Shown here piece by piece: positions 49,137-57,999 of a stretch of 64,000 bases of DNA. How positions within the stretch are numbered: the first letter of the stretch is position 1; each line of letters starts with the position of its first letter. Origin of the DNA: Gammaproteobacteria bacterium (GTDB taxonomy: Bacteria; Pseudomonadota; Gammaproteobacteria; Steroidobacterales; GCA-2729495); assembly GCA_015709695.1 (NCBI GenBank), contig CP054183.1, forward strand, positions 744,001 to 808,000, read 5' to 3'. The notes under the pieces are model-generated. The model ran no database searches, had not been told where the DNA came from, and was given only the letters and a program-made list of their open reading frames with translations. The translations under genes and the position numbers were made by a program.

Positions 49137-50381
49137 ATGCGCATCCTGCACGTCCTCGACCACTCGCTGCCACTGCACAGCGGCTATGCGTTCCGCAGCG
49201 CCGCGATCCTGCGCGAGCAGCGCCGGCTGGGCTGGGAGACGGCGCAGCTGACCGGGCCGAAGCATGACCTCGAGGCCCCCGGCGATGGTGCGCCGGAGAC
49301 GATTGACGGCATTGGCTACCAGCGCACAGCGCACAGCGCGGCCTGGCTCGGACGCCTGCCGGTCGCCAACCAGCTCGACGTGGTGGCCGCATTGCGCCGC
49401 CGCCTGCGCGAGGTGGCCCGCGACTTCCGCCCGCAGATCATCCAGGCGCATTCGCCCTGCCTGAACGGCCTGGCGGCGCGGGCCGTGGCGCGGGAACTCG
49501 GCGTGCCGTTCGTCTACGAGCTGCGGGCCTCATGGGAGGACGCCGCGGTCAGCCATGGCACGACCACGGAGGGCAGCGTGCGCTACCGGCTGTCGCGGGC
49601 ACTGGAGACCCACGTGCTGCGCACGGCGGATGCGGTGACCACCATCTGCGAGGGCCTGAGCGCCGACGTGCAGGCGCGGGGCGTGGCACACGGCCGCATC
49701 ACGGTGATTCCCAATGCCGTGGACCTGCAGCATTTCAGTGCGACGCTGGCAGCCGACCCGGCGTTGCGCGCGCGATTCGGCGGCCCGCAGGCGCGCATCA
49801 TCGGCTTCATGGGCTCCTTCTACGCCTACGAGGGGCTCGATGTCCTGCTGCACGCCATGCCGGAGCTGCTGCGGCGGCTGCCGGAAACGCGGCTTCTGCT
49901 GGTGGGGGGCGGACCCGAGGAGGCACGCCTGCGGCAGCTGGCCACCGCGCTCGGCCTGGATGCGGTCGTCAGCTTCACCGGCCGGATCCCGCAGCGCGAG
50001 GTGCCATCCTACTACGCGATCACCGATCTCCTGGTGTACCCGCGCCATCGCAGCCGCCTGACCGAGATGGTGACGCCGCTCAAACCGCTGGAAGCGATGG
50101 CACAGCAGCGCCTGGTCGCTGCATCGGACGTCGGCGGTCATCGCGAACTGATCGCCGACCGCAGCACCGGATTCCTCTTCCCGCCCGAGGATCCGCAGGC
50201 ACTGGCGTCCGTGGTGGCGGGCGTGCTCGCGCGCCGCGACCTCGACGAAGTGCGCCAGCGTGCGCGGCGCTTCGTGGAGGACACGCGCACCTGGGCCCGG
50301 GTGGTGGCACGGTATGCGCCACTCTACGAGCAGCTGCGCGGGGCGGGCCGCATGGCTGCCGCAGCCGGAGCCGGAGCCTGA
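49137..50381 (+). CDS. Glycosyltransferase, exosortase A system associated (TIGR04063-like)
   Basis: This 414-residue GT4-family transferase starts RILHVLDHSLPLHSGYAFRS, diagnostic of the exosortase-A-associated group. The donor side has IGFMGSFYAYEGLDVL, VGGGPEEARLR and LTEMVTPLKPLEAMAQQRLVAAS. Start ATG 49137 lies 10 bases after the preceding stop. Sugar specificity is unknown. Confidence 0.87.
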   Translation: MRILHVLDHSLPLHSGYAFRSAAILREQRRLGWETAQLTGPKHDLEAPGDGAPETIDGIGYQRTAHSAAWLGRLPVANQLDVVAALRRRLREVARDFRPQIIQAHSPCLNGLAARAVARELGVPFVYELRASWEDAAVSHGTTTEGSVRYRLSRALETHVLRTADAVTTICEGLSADVQARGVAHGRITVIPNAVDLQHFSATLAADPALRARFGGPQARIIGFMGSFYAYEGLDVLLHAMPELLRRLPETRLLLVGGGPEEARLRQLATALGLDAVVSFTGRIPQREVPSYYAITDLLVYPRHRSRLTEMVTPLKPLEAMAQQRLVAASDVGGHRELIADRSTGFLFPPEDPQALASVVAGVLARRDLDEVRQRARRFVEDTRTWARVVARYAPLYEQLRGAGRMAAAAGAGA

Positions 50382-50382
50382 G

Positions 50383-51387
50383 ATGCTGCGCACCACGGCG
50401 ATCCGCTCGGTCGAGGCGCTGACCCGCCTGCAGCGGGGTGGCGGGCGCCTGCTGGTGCTGATCTACCATCGCGTGCTGCCGGCACCGGACCCGATGTACC
50501 CCTACGACCCGGATGCCGCGGTCTTCGCGGCGCAGATGACGGCGCTGGCGCGTGATTTTCGCGTCCTGCCGCTCGGCGCTGCCGTCAGGCAGCTGCGGGC
50601 CGGCACACTTCCGCCCGGTGCGGTATCGGTCAGTTTCGACGACGGCTTCGCCGACAACGCGACCTGTGCGCTGCCGGTGTTGCGCCGGCTGGGGTTGTCC
50701 GCCACCTTTTTCATCGCCACCGGCTACCTCGATGGCGGCTGCATGTTCAATGACTTGGTCATCGAGGCCTGCCGCCGCGCGCCGGAAGGACGCTGGCGCA
50801 CCGGGACGGCGGAGCTCGGTGACGTCGAGGTCGGCGCCGCCGCCAGCCGCTGTGCGCTGGCCTACCGGCTGATCGCGCAGCTCAAGTACCTGGAACCGGC
50901 GCTGCGCAGCGCCTGTGCGGCGCAGCTGCTGGAAAGCCTGCGGGTCCCGCCACCCGCCGCCATCATGATGACGCGCCAGCAGGTCAGGAGCCTCGGCGAG
51001 GCAGGCATGGAGGTCGGCGGCCACACCCGCAACCACCCGATCCTGGCCCGGCTCGATGAACGCTCGGCGGAGCGCGAGATCGCCGACGGCAAGGCCGAGC
51101 TCGAGGCCATCATGGGCCACGGCGTCAACCTGTTCGCCTATCCCAACGGCCGCCCGGACCAGGACTACACCGCCCGCGACGTGGAGCTGGTGCGCCGCGC
51201 AGGCTTCACCGCCGCCGTGTCGACAGAACCGGGCTATGCCGATGCCCGCTCGGACCCGCTGCAGCTGCCGCGGGTGGGCTCATGGGGAGACCGCCTGTGG
51301 CGCTACTCGGGGCGCCTGGCGCTGGCACGCCGCGGTACGCGTGGTGCCGGATGCAGCGGCAACGCCGGAGCCGGCAGCCATGCGTGA
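50383..51387 (+). CDS. Polysaccharide deacetylase
   Basis: This 334-residue NodB-type carbohydrate esterase has LIYHRVLP near the start, the metal-binding VSFDDGFADN, and GGHTRNHPIL for the two His. It differs from the DUF3473 enzyme upstream and has no signal peptide, so it probably acts inside the cell on lipid-linked intermediates. It starts one base after the preceding stop and overlaps the next gene by 8 bases. Confidence 0.85.
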   Translation: MLRTTAIRSVEALTRLQRGGGRLLVLIYHRVLPAPDPMYPYDPDAAVFAAQMTALARDFRVLPLGAAVRQLRAGTLPPGAVSVSFDDGFADNATCALPVLRRLGLSATFFIATGYLDGGCMFNDLVIEACRRAPEGRWRTGTAELGDVEVGAAASRCALAYRLIAQLKYLEPALRSACAAQLLESLRVPPPAAIMMTRQQVRSLGEAGMEVGGHTRNHPILARLDERSAEREIADGKAELEAIMGHGVNLFAYPNGRPDQDYTARDVELVRRAGFTAAVSTEPGYADARSDPLQLPRVGSWGDRLWRYSGRLALARRGTRGAGCSGNAGAGSHA

Positions 51388-52705
51388 CCTCGCCATCACG
51401 TTCATCGTCTTTGGCTCGCTGCCGTTCATCCTGGCGCGGCCCTGGATCGGCATCCTCATGTGGAGCTGGCTGGGCTACATGAATCCCCACCGCCTGGCCT
51501 TCGGTTTCGCCTATTCCTTCCCGTTCTCCGAGGTGGTGGCCGCCGCGACGTTCATCGGCCTGGTCTTCGCCCGTGACCGGCGCTGGCTGCCGATCAATGC
51601 GGTGACCGTGACCTGGCTGCTGTTCATCGCCTGGATGACCACCACCACCTTTTTCGCCATCGATCCGGTGGAAGGCTGGGCCGGCTGGGACAAGGCCATG
51701 AAGATCCAGCTGTTCGCGCTGCTCACCGTGATGCTCATCCGCACGCGCGAGCGGCTGGTCGCGCTGGTGTGGGTGATCGGCCTGTCGCTGGGCTTCTACG
51801 GCCTCAAGGGAGGCCTGTTCGTGCTGCGTGGCGGGGGTGAGTGGCGTGTGTGGGGGCCACCCGGCACCTTCATCACCGACAACAATGCCCTGGCCTTGGC
51901 GGTCATCATGGTGCTGCCGTTGCTCTGGTTCCTGTTCGGCGCCACCAGCCGGCGCTGGCTGCGCTGGCTCATCGCTGCCGCGATGATCCTCTCCTGTGCC
52001 TCGGTGCTCGGCTCGCATTCCCGTGGCGCCGCCCTTGCCGGCGGCCTGATGGTCTGCTTCCTCTGGCTGAAGGGATCACGCAAGGGACTCATCGGCATGG
52101 CCATCGCGCTGGTGCTGCCGGTACTGGTGCTGAGCATGCCGCAGAAGTGGTTCGACCGCATGGGCACGGTGTCGAGCTTCGAGCAGGACACTTCGGCGCT
52201 CGGCCGCCTGCATGCCTGGCAGTTCGCCATCGAGATGGCGGTGCAGCGGCCCATCGGCGGCGGTTTCGGCAGCTTCACCGAAGAGAACTACCGGCGCTTC
52301 GCACCGGACGTGGTGCGCGAGATCGAGGGTCTCGGCGACACCCGCTTTCAGGAGGCCCACAGCATCTACTTCAAGGTTCTGGGCGACCACGGGTTCCCGG
52401 GGCTGATCCTGTTCCTGGCGCTGGCGGTGGCGACCTACCGCTCGGCCGGCTCGGTCATCCGTCAGGCGCGCGACTCGCCGCAGCTGCAGTGGGCGGGCAA
52501 CCTTGCCGCCATGGCCCAGGTCAGCATGGTCGGCTTCGCCATCGGCGGCGCCTTCCTCGGGCTGTCGTACTTCGATCTCTACTACCACCTCGTCGCCATC
52601 ATCGTCGTGCTGCGTTCGGTGGTGGATGAAACGGTGATCGAGCCCGTGCCTGCCGTGGTCGAGGCGGCGCCCGCGGCGACCGACGCCCAGGTGGCGGGCA
52701 GCTGA
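51380..52705 (+). CDS. O-antigen-ligase-like membrane protein, exosortase A system associated
   Basis: This 441-residue protein has about 10-12 membrane segments and a large periplasmic loop (about residues 260-340 with FDRMGTVSSFEQDTSALGRLHAW), matching the DUF5935/Wzy-C-type putative O-glycosylation ligase of exosortase A loci. It could polymerise the glycan or transfer it onto protein. It overlaps the deacetylase by 8 bases and the following glycosyltransferase by one. Confidence 0.85.
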   Translation: MRDLAITFIVFGSLPFILARPWIGILMWSWLGYMNPHRLAFGFAYSFPFSEVVAAATFIGLVFARDRRWLPINAVTVTWLLFIAWMTTTTFFAIDPVEGWAGWDKAMKIQLFALLTVMLIRTRERLVALVWVIGLSLGFYGLKGGLFVLRGGGEWRVWGPPGTFITDNNALALAVIMVLPLLWFLFGATSRRWLRWLIAAAMILSCASVLGSHSRGAALAGGLMVCFLWLKGSRKGLIGMAIALVLPVLVLSMPQKWFDRMGTVSSFEQDTSALGRLHAWQFAIEMAVQRPIGGGFGSFTEENYRRFAPDVVREIEGLGDTRFQEAHSIYFKVLGDHGFPGLILFLALAVATYRSAGSVIRQARDSPQLQWAGNLAAMAQVSMVGFAIGGAFLGLSYFDLYYHLVAIIVVLRSVVDETVIEPVPAVVEAAPAATDAQVAGS

Positions 52706-53952
52706 TGCCAGGCCAGCCGGCAGCGGGCGCGACGGTGGCTGCCGCGACGGCACCGCGGATCGCGGTGCTGAGTTCGCTGTTTCCCAGCTCCGAGGAGCCG
52801 GTTGCCGGCATCTTCATCCGCGAGCGCATGGGGCGCGTCGCCGCGCAGCTTCCGGTCACCGTGGTGGCGCCGGTGGGCTGGTTTCCGATGCAGGGGCTGA
52901 TCCGCCGCTTCCGCCCGCATTTCCGCCTGACCCGGCCGGTGGATTCCCGTGACGGCCCGCTGCAGGTGCTGCGGCCGCGCTACTGCTCCATTCCCGGGCC
53001 CATCCTGCTCGACGGGGCTGCCATGGCGGCGGCCTGCACCCCGGTGCTGCGCCGGATCACCGCGGGCGGTGGCAACTGGGTCATCGATGCCCACTTCGCC
53101 TATCCGGACGGCTATGCCGCGAGCCTGGCCGCGGCCCGACTCGGCCTGCCGTACACCATCACGCTGCGCGGCACGGAGCAGCGCCACAGCCGGATGCCCG
53201 CCATCCGCCGCAGGATGGTGGCTGCGCTGGGCGGCGCGAGCCGGGTGTTCTGCGTATCGGAATCCCTGCGCCGGCTGGCGCTGGAGCTCGGCACGAGGGC
53301 CGATCGCGCCGTGGTGGTGCCCAACGGCGTGGATACCGCACGCTACTTCCCGGTGGAACGCGAGCTCGCACGGCGCCGCCTCGGGCTGCCCGTCGATGCC
53401 CGCGTGCTGGTGACGGTTGGTGGCCTGGTGCGTCGCAAGGGCTTTCACCTGGTCATCGGCCGGCTTGCGGAGTGGCGTCGCCGCTGGGGCAATGTCGTCT
53501 ATCTCGCCGTGGGTGGCGCCTCGCGCGAAGGCGACGAGGGAGCCGCGCTGCGCGCCCAGGCGCGGGAGGCCGGCGTGGCCGAGCATGTGCGCTTCCTCGG
53601 TGCCTTGCCGCCGGAGGAGGTGCGGGTGCCGCTCTCGGCGGCCGATGCCATGGTCCTCGCCAGCAGCAACGAGGGCTGGGCGAACGTGTTGCTGGAGTCG
53701 ATGGCCTGCGGCACGCCGGTGGTGGCCAGCGATGTCGGCGGCAACCGCGAGGTGGTGGCGAGCGCGGTGGTCGGCGAGGTGTTCGACCTGCAGGACGCCG
53801 GGGGCCTGGATCGCGCGGTGGGCGAGGCGCTGTCGAAGGCCTGGGACCGCGAGGCCATCGTCGAGTACGCGCGCTGCAACTCATGGAATGCCCGGGTGGA
53901 GCAGCTGGTGGCGGAGTTCCGCGGCATTGCGCAGGCCGCCAGCGTCGCATGA
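52705..53952 (+). CDS. Glycosyltransferase family 4 protein
   Basis: This 415-residue GT-B enzyme has an N-terminal LSSLFPSSEEPVAGIFIRERM and the donor motifs VTVGGLVRRKGFHLVI and ASSNEGWANVLLESMACGTPVVASDVGGN. The start overlaps the previous stop (TGATG) and the stop overlaps the next start (ATGA). Acceptor and donor are not predictable. Confidence 0.85.
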   Translation: MPGQPAAGATVAAATAPRIAVLSSLFPSSEEPVAGIFIRERMGRVAAQLPVTVVAPVGWFPMQGLIRRFRPHFRLTRPVDSRDGPLQVLRPRYCSIPGPILLDGAAMAAACTPVLRRITAGGGNWVIDAHFAYPDGYAASLAAARLGLPYTITLRGTEQRHSRMPAIRRRMVAALGGASRVFCVSESLRRLALELGTRADRAVVVPNGVDTARYFPVERELARRRLGLPVDARVLVTVGGLVRRKGFHLVIGRLAEWRRRWGNVVYLAVGGASREGDEGAALRAQAREAGVAEHVRFLGALPPEEVRVPLSAADAMVLASSNEGWANVLLESMACGTPVVASDVGGNREVVASAVVGEVFDLQDAGGLDRAVGEALSKAWDREAIVEYARCNSWNARVEQLVAEFRGIAQAASVA

Positions 53953-55301
53953 GCCTCTATACGCGATTCGCCTCCGGCCTGCTGTTCCCGCTGCACGAGC
54001 GGCTCAAGGGTCATGGCAGCGTCGCCCTGCGTCGCGAACTCGAGCGCAGCCAGTGGCTGGATGCCACCGCCCTGGAGCGCCTGCGCGAGGCCCGGCTCGG
54101 GCAATTCCTCATGCGCGCCTCGCGCAGTGTCCCGTACTACCGCGAGCTGTTTGCGGCGCAGGGCCTGCGACCCGCGCCATCCATGCCGCTGTCGGCGCTC
54201 GCCAGCCTGCCGATGCTGGACAAGCCCACCATCCGCGCGCAGGCACAGCGGCTCAAGGCCGCCGACGCGGGCCCGCTCAAGCCCTACAACACCGGCGGCT
54301 CCAGCGGCGAACCGCTGCGCTTCTGGATCGACCGCGAGCGCGTCAGCCACGATGTGGCAGCCAAGTGGCGCGCCACTCGCTGGTGGGGTGTGGACATCGG
54401 TGATCCCGAGATCGTCGTCTGGGGTTCGCCGATCGAGCTGGGTGCCCAGGACCGGCTGCGCCAGCTGCGCGACCGCCTGCTGCGCACGCAACTGCTCTCG
54501 GCCTTCCAGCTCGACGAGGCGACGCTCGACCACTACCTGCGAGTGCTGCAGCAGGTGCGCCCGCGCATGCTGTTCGGTTATCCCACGGCGCTGGCCGGCA
54601 TCGCCGCGCACGGCGCGGCGCGCGGCATGGCGCTGGACGCGCTCGGCATCCGCGTCGTGTTCGTCACTTCCGAGCAGCTGTTCCCCGACCAGCGCGAGCG
54701 CATCGCCAGGGCCTTCGGCTGCCCGGTGGCCAACGGCTACGGCGGCCGCGATTTCGGCTTTGTCGCGCACGAGTGCCCGTCAGGGCGCCTGCACCTGTCG
54801 GCAGAGGACATCATCGTCGAGATCGTCGACGCCGAAGGCAGGGTGCAGCCCGCCGGGACGGCCGGCGAGGTGGTGGTGACCCACCTGCGAACCCCGGGCT
54901 TCCCGTTCATCCGCTATCGCACCGGTGACATCGCCGTGCTGGACCCGGCGCCCTGCAGCTGCGGGCGGGGCCTGCCGGTGTTGCGGGAGGTGCAGGGGCG
55001 CACCACGGATTTCGTCGTGACCACCAGCGGGGCGAAGGTGCATGCGCTGGCGCTGATCTACGTGGTCCGCGACCTCGAGGGCATCCGCCAGTTCCGCATC
55101 GTCCAGCAGGCGCGCGACCGGCTCAGCCTGGAGCTGGTGCGCGACCCGGGATTCCGCGAGGCGCTGCTGCCGGAGATCGAGCGGCAGTTCCGCCTCCGGC
55201 TCGGTCAGGACCTGCAGGTGAGCTTCCGCTTCGTGGATGCGATCGCCCCGGCGAGCTCCGGCAAGCACCGCTACGTCGTCAACGAGGTTCCCCCCGGCTG
55301 A
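53949..55301 (+). CDS. Phenylacetate-CoA-ligase-like adenylate-forming protein (CapK-like)
   Basis: This 450-residue protein belongs to the PaaK/CapK branch of adenylating enzymes. Signature motifs are the ATP-binding YNTGGSSGEPLRF, NGYGGRDFGFVAHECP, the YRTGDIAVLDP hinge and GRTTDFVV, and C-terminal KHRYV has a candidate Lys. These enzymes activate a carboxylic acid and pass it to CoA or an acceptor. In polysaccharide loci they may add acyl or amino-acid groups to sugars. It ends the plus-strand operon and meets a convergent gene 18 bases on. Confidence 0.82.
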   Translation: MSLYTRFASGLLFPLHERLKGHGSVALRRELERSQWLDATALERLREARLGQFLMRASRSVPYYRELFAAQGLRPAPSMPLSALASLPMLDKPTIRAQAQRLKAADAGPLKPYNTGGSSGEPLRFWIDRERVSHDVAAKWRATRWWGVDIGDPEIVVWGSPIELGAQDRLRQLRDRLLRTQLLSAFQLDEATLDHYLRVLQQVRPRMLFGYPTALAGIAAHGAARGMALDALGIRVVFVTSEQLFPDQRERIARAFGCPVANGYGGRDFGFVAHECPSGRLHLSAEDIIVEIVDAEGRVQPAGTAGEVVVTHLRTPGFPFIRYRTGDIAVLDPAPCSCGRGLPVLREVQGRTTDFVVTTSGAKVHALALIYVVRDLEGIRQFRIVQQARDRLSLELVRDPGFREALLPEIERQFRLRLGQDLQVSFRFVDAIAPASSGKHRYVVNEVPPG

Positions 55302-55319
55302 GGACGTGCTGGCCGCGGT

Positions 55320-57116
55320 TCAGAGGTGCTGTGCGGCCAGCCATTCCTCCAGCATGAACAGCGTCCACATCAGGGCGCCGTAGTACACGGCGTGCTCGGT
55401 CTGCTGGAGCCGCAGCAGGTCGTCGATGAAGGCCGGCTGGATGATGCCGCGCCGGCCGAGTGCCTGCAGCCGCCCCTGCACGCGATCGCGCAACACCGGG
55501 TCGCCGTTGATCCACAGGCCGACCGGAACGCCGAAGCCGTGCTTTTCCTTGTTGATGACCTCCGCCGGCAGGAAGCCGGCGAAGGCTTCCTTGTAGAACT
55601 TGCGCAGCTCGCGCAGCGTGAGCTTGGCGCTGCTCGGGACGCGGGTGGAGACCGCGGCCACGCGCGGGTCCAGCATCGGGAAGTGCACCGAGACGCTAGC
55701 GAGGTCACAGGCCATGCGCACCTTGCGCAGGTCGTTGTCGGCGAGCGTCAGGGCCCAGTCGAGGTAGAGCATGCGGTCGAGCGCATCGCCCGTGGCGGGC
55801 TCGGCATAGACGGCGCGGGCATAGGCATGCGGTGCGTCCGGGTCGATCTGCCGCAGGAACTCCGGTGTCAGTACGCCGGCCGGATCGTTGCGCACCAGCA
55901 GGTTGTAGCTGAACAGCCGGTCGGGCAGCGGCACGCGCGCCTGGTCGACGTAGCTGGCCAGCTTGCGCAGCGGCCCGGGCGCGCGACGGCTCAGCGCCGC
56001 CAGCGGGTCGACCGCCACCGTGCGCAGCCAGGCCGGCAAGCCGCCGTAGAGGTTGAACACCGACTGCTTCTGGTAGCGCTCGTTGCCGGCGAACAGCTCG
56101 TCACCACCATCGCCGGCCAGCAGCCGGCTGATGCCGGCATCGCGCGCGAACTGCGCGCAGAGGTAGGCAGAGACGGCCGAGGCGTTGCCGAAGGGCTCGG
56201 GGAAGGCACCGATCACGCGATCGAGGCAGGCCGTGACATCGGCGGAGTGGATGCATTTCTCGTGCAGGTCCAGGCCGAAGTGGCGGGCCGAGATGCGGGC
56301 GTAGCGGCTTTCATCGTAGTCCGGTACGTCGAAGCCGATGGTGAAGGCGCGCACGCCGCTGCCGGCGTGCCGTGCCGCCAGGCCACACACGCTGGAGCTG
56401 TCGAGGCCGCCGCTGAGGAAGCAGCCCATCCCGGGCAGGTTGGCGACGCGACCGACGGCAGCCGAGATCGCCTCGAAGCTCTCCTGGCGCAGCCCGTCGA
56501 GTGCGGTGTCCGTGTGCCGGAACCCGGGCTGCCAGTAGCGTCGCAGGCTGCTGCGGCCGTCGCGCCAGCTGAGGGTGCTGGCCGACGGCAGCTTGTGCAC
56601 GCCCTTGAAGATGCTGCGGCTTCCGGGAACGACGTTGAAGAACAGGTAGTCGAACAGCGCCTGCGGGTCGATCGCCCCCGCGGCGCCGGCGCGCCGGGCA
56701 ACCCAGCCGAGGTCGGTGCCGAAGGCCAGGCCACCGGGCACGCTGGCGTAGTAGACCGGCACGGAGCCGAAGGCATCGCTGGCCAGCACCAGGGAGCGGC
56801 TGGCGCTGTCCATGGCGAGCAGCGCGAACTCCCCGCCGATGGTCGCCAGCGCCGGGCTGTCGCCGGCGGCGGCACGCGCCAAGGCGGGGGCCGGATCGTC
56901 GCCGCCGGCCTCCGTTCCGTAGGGTGCGCCGACGCAGGCGTAGAACGCGCCGGCTGCTTCATGCGACCGCAGGCGTCCCGTCGTGGCCGAGGCAAACCAC
57001 TGCAGGCCGTGGAGTGAACCGCTGGCGTGGCTGGCCTGTCCGGCCATGGCGTCTGGTCCGGGCTCCAGCGCCTGGCCAGGCGCCGGGTCGGTGATGCAGC
57101 CGATCAGGTAATCCAT
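55320..57116 (-). CDS. Asparagine-synthetase-like protein without glutaminase Cys
   Basis: This 598-residue protein has the two-domain layout of AsnB, but its N-terminus is MDYLIG, so the glutaminase nucleophile Cys2 is absent. The synthetase half is complete: FLSGGLDSSSVCG PP-loop and LLAGDGGDELFAGNERY. Such Cys-less AsnB relatives (for example beta-lactam synthetase and lasso-peptide cyclase) activate a carboxylate with ATP and join it to an amine. I chose ATG 57116, since the longer frame is unlike the family. It is the last gene of a minus-strand operon with two hydrolases and an acyl carrier protein. Confidence 0.85.
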   Translation of the reverse strand: MDYLIGCITDPAPGQALEPGPDAMAGQASHASGSLHGLQWFASATTGRLRSHEAAGAFYACVGAPYGTEAGGDDPAPALARAAAGDSPALATIGGEFALLAMDSASRSLVLASDAFGSVPVYYASVPGGLAFGTDLGWVARRAGAAGAIDPQALFDYLFFNVVPGSRSIFKGVHKLPSASTLSWRDGRSSLRRYWQPGFRHTDTALDGLRQESFEAISAAVGRVANLPGMGCFLSGGLDSSSVCGLAARHAGSGVRAFTIGFDVPDYDESRYARISARHFGLDLHEKCIHSADVTACLDRVIGAFPEPFGNASAVSAYLCAQFARDAGISRLLAGDGGDELFAGNERYQKQSVFNLYGGLPAWLRTVAVDPLAALSRRAPGPLRKLASYVDQARVPLPDRLFSYNLLVRNDPAGVLTPEFLRQIDPDAPHAYARAVYAEPATGDALDRMLYLDWALTLADNDLRKVRMACDLASVSVHFPMLDPRVAAVSTRVPSSAKLTLRELRKFYKEAFAGFLPAEVINKEKHGFGVPVGLWINGDPVLRDRVQGRLQALGRRGIIQPAFIDDLLRLQQTEHAVYYGALMWTLFMLEEWLAAQHL

Positions 57117-57135
57117 GGCGGCTCCGTGGTGCTGT

Positions 57136-57999
57136 TCAGCCAGCCTGCGTGCCGGCGGGAACCCGCAGGCCGGAGAGCCACTGAAGCGTGATGTCTGCGG
57201 CCTCGTTCCGCCATGCGGCGCTGGAAAAAGTGTGGGTTGCGCTGTCGATTGCGCGCCGGGTGACGCTCGGTCGCGCCAGCAGGTCCTGCCAGGCCGGGGT
57301 CTCCGCCAGGACGCGGAACTCCGCCGCCGTGATGTCCTGGCCACTGAGCAGCACCAGCACCGGCAGCGTGAAGGCGGCCAGGCTGCCGCGCATGCGCGCC
57401 ACGAAATCACCGTCATCGTCGCCCGGTGCACCGGCAGCGCCGCGGCGGACATTCCCGGCGAGATCGCCGAGCACCCTGCCGGTACGCAGCCGTCCCGACA
57501 GCAGCTTGCGCCAGAAGTCGCGGCTCAGCAGGCGGTCGAGGTAGTAGTGGCGCAGGTAGGCGCGTGCCAGGCCGGCCTCCGAGCGTACCCAGGGATTGAC
57601 CAGTGCCAGTCCGGCGATGCGGCTGTCACTGCCGGCGTAGAGCAGGGCCGCGGAGGCACCATCGCACAGGCCCCACAGCACCACGCGGCGCACCGCGGGG
57701 ATGTGCTCGCACAGCGTGTCGACCGCGGCGGCGATGTCCGCCGAAATGTGCTCGAAGCCCGGGAATTCGCCGCCGCTGTCGCCCATGCCGCGGCAGTCGA
57801 AGCGCAGGACCGCGAAGCCTTCCTGCAGCAGGTGCCGGGCCAGCAGCGTGAACTGGCGATGGCTCCCTGTCCGGTACTGCGGTCCGCCGACGACGATCAC
57901 CACGCCGAGTGCGCGCGGCGCAGCCGGCCTGCCGAGGATGCCGACCAGTTCCTCGCCCTGGCAGGCGAAGCGCACGGCCTGTTCGTCGCTCATGGGCAT
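57136..57999 (-). CDS. Exosortase A system-associated hydrolase 1 (alpha/beta fold)
   Basis: This 287-residue alpha/beta hydrolase has VVIVVGGPQYRTGSHRQF, FDCRGMGDSGG and the nucleophile elbow GLCDGAS, where Cys112 takes the place of the usual Ser. SGQDITAAEF (Asp) and SATHTFSS (His) complete a possible Cys-Asp-His triad. It matches the TIGR03100 family, of unknown function. A thioesterase or acyltransferase role fits the acyl carrier protein nearby. It overlaps hydrolase 2 by 10 bases; ATG 57993 is an alternative start. Confidence 0.84.
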   Translation of the reverse strand: MPMSDEQAVRFACQGEELVGILGRPAAPRALGVVIVVGGPQYRTGSHRQFTLLARHLLQEGFAVLRFDCRGMGDSGGEFPGFEHISADIAAAVDTLCEHIPAVRRVVLWGLCDGASAALLYAGSDSRIAGLALVNPWVRSEAGLARAYLRHYYLDRLLSRDFWRKLLSGRLRTGRVLGDLAGNVRRGAAGAPGDDDGDFVARMRGSLAAFTLPVLVLLSGQDITAAEFRVLAETPAWQDLLARPSVTRRAIDSATHTFSSAAWRNEAADITLQWLSGLRVPAGTQAG

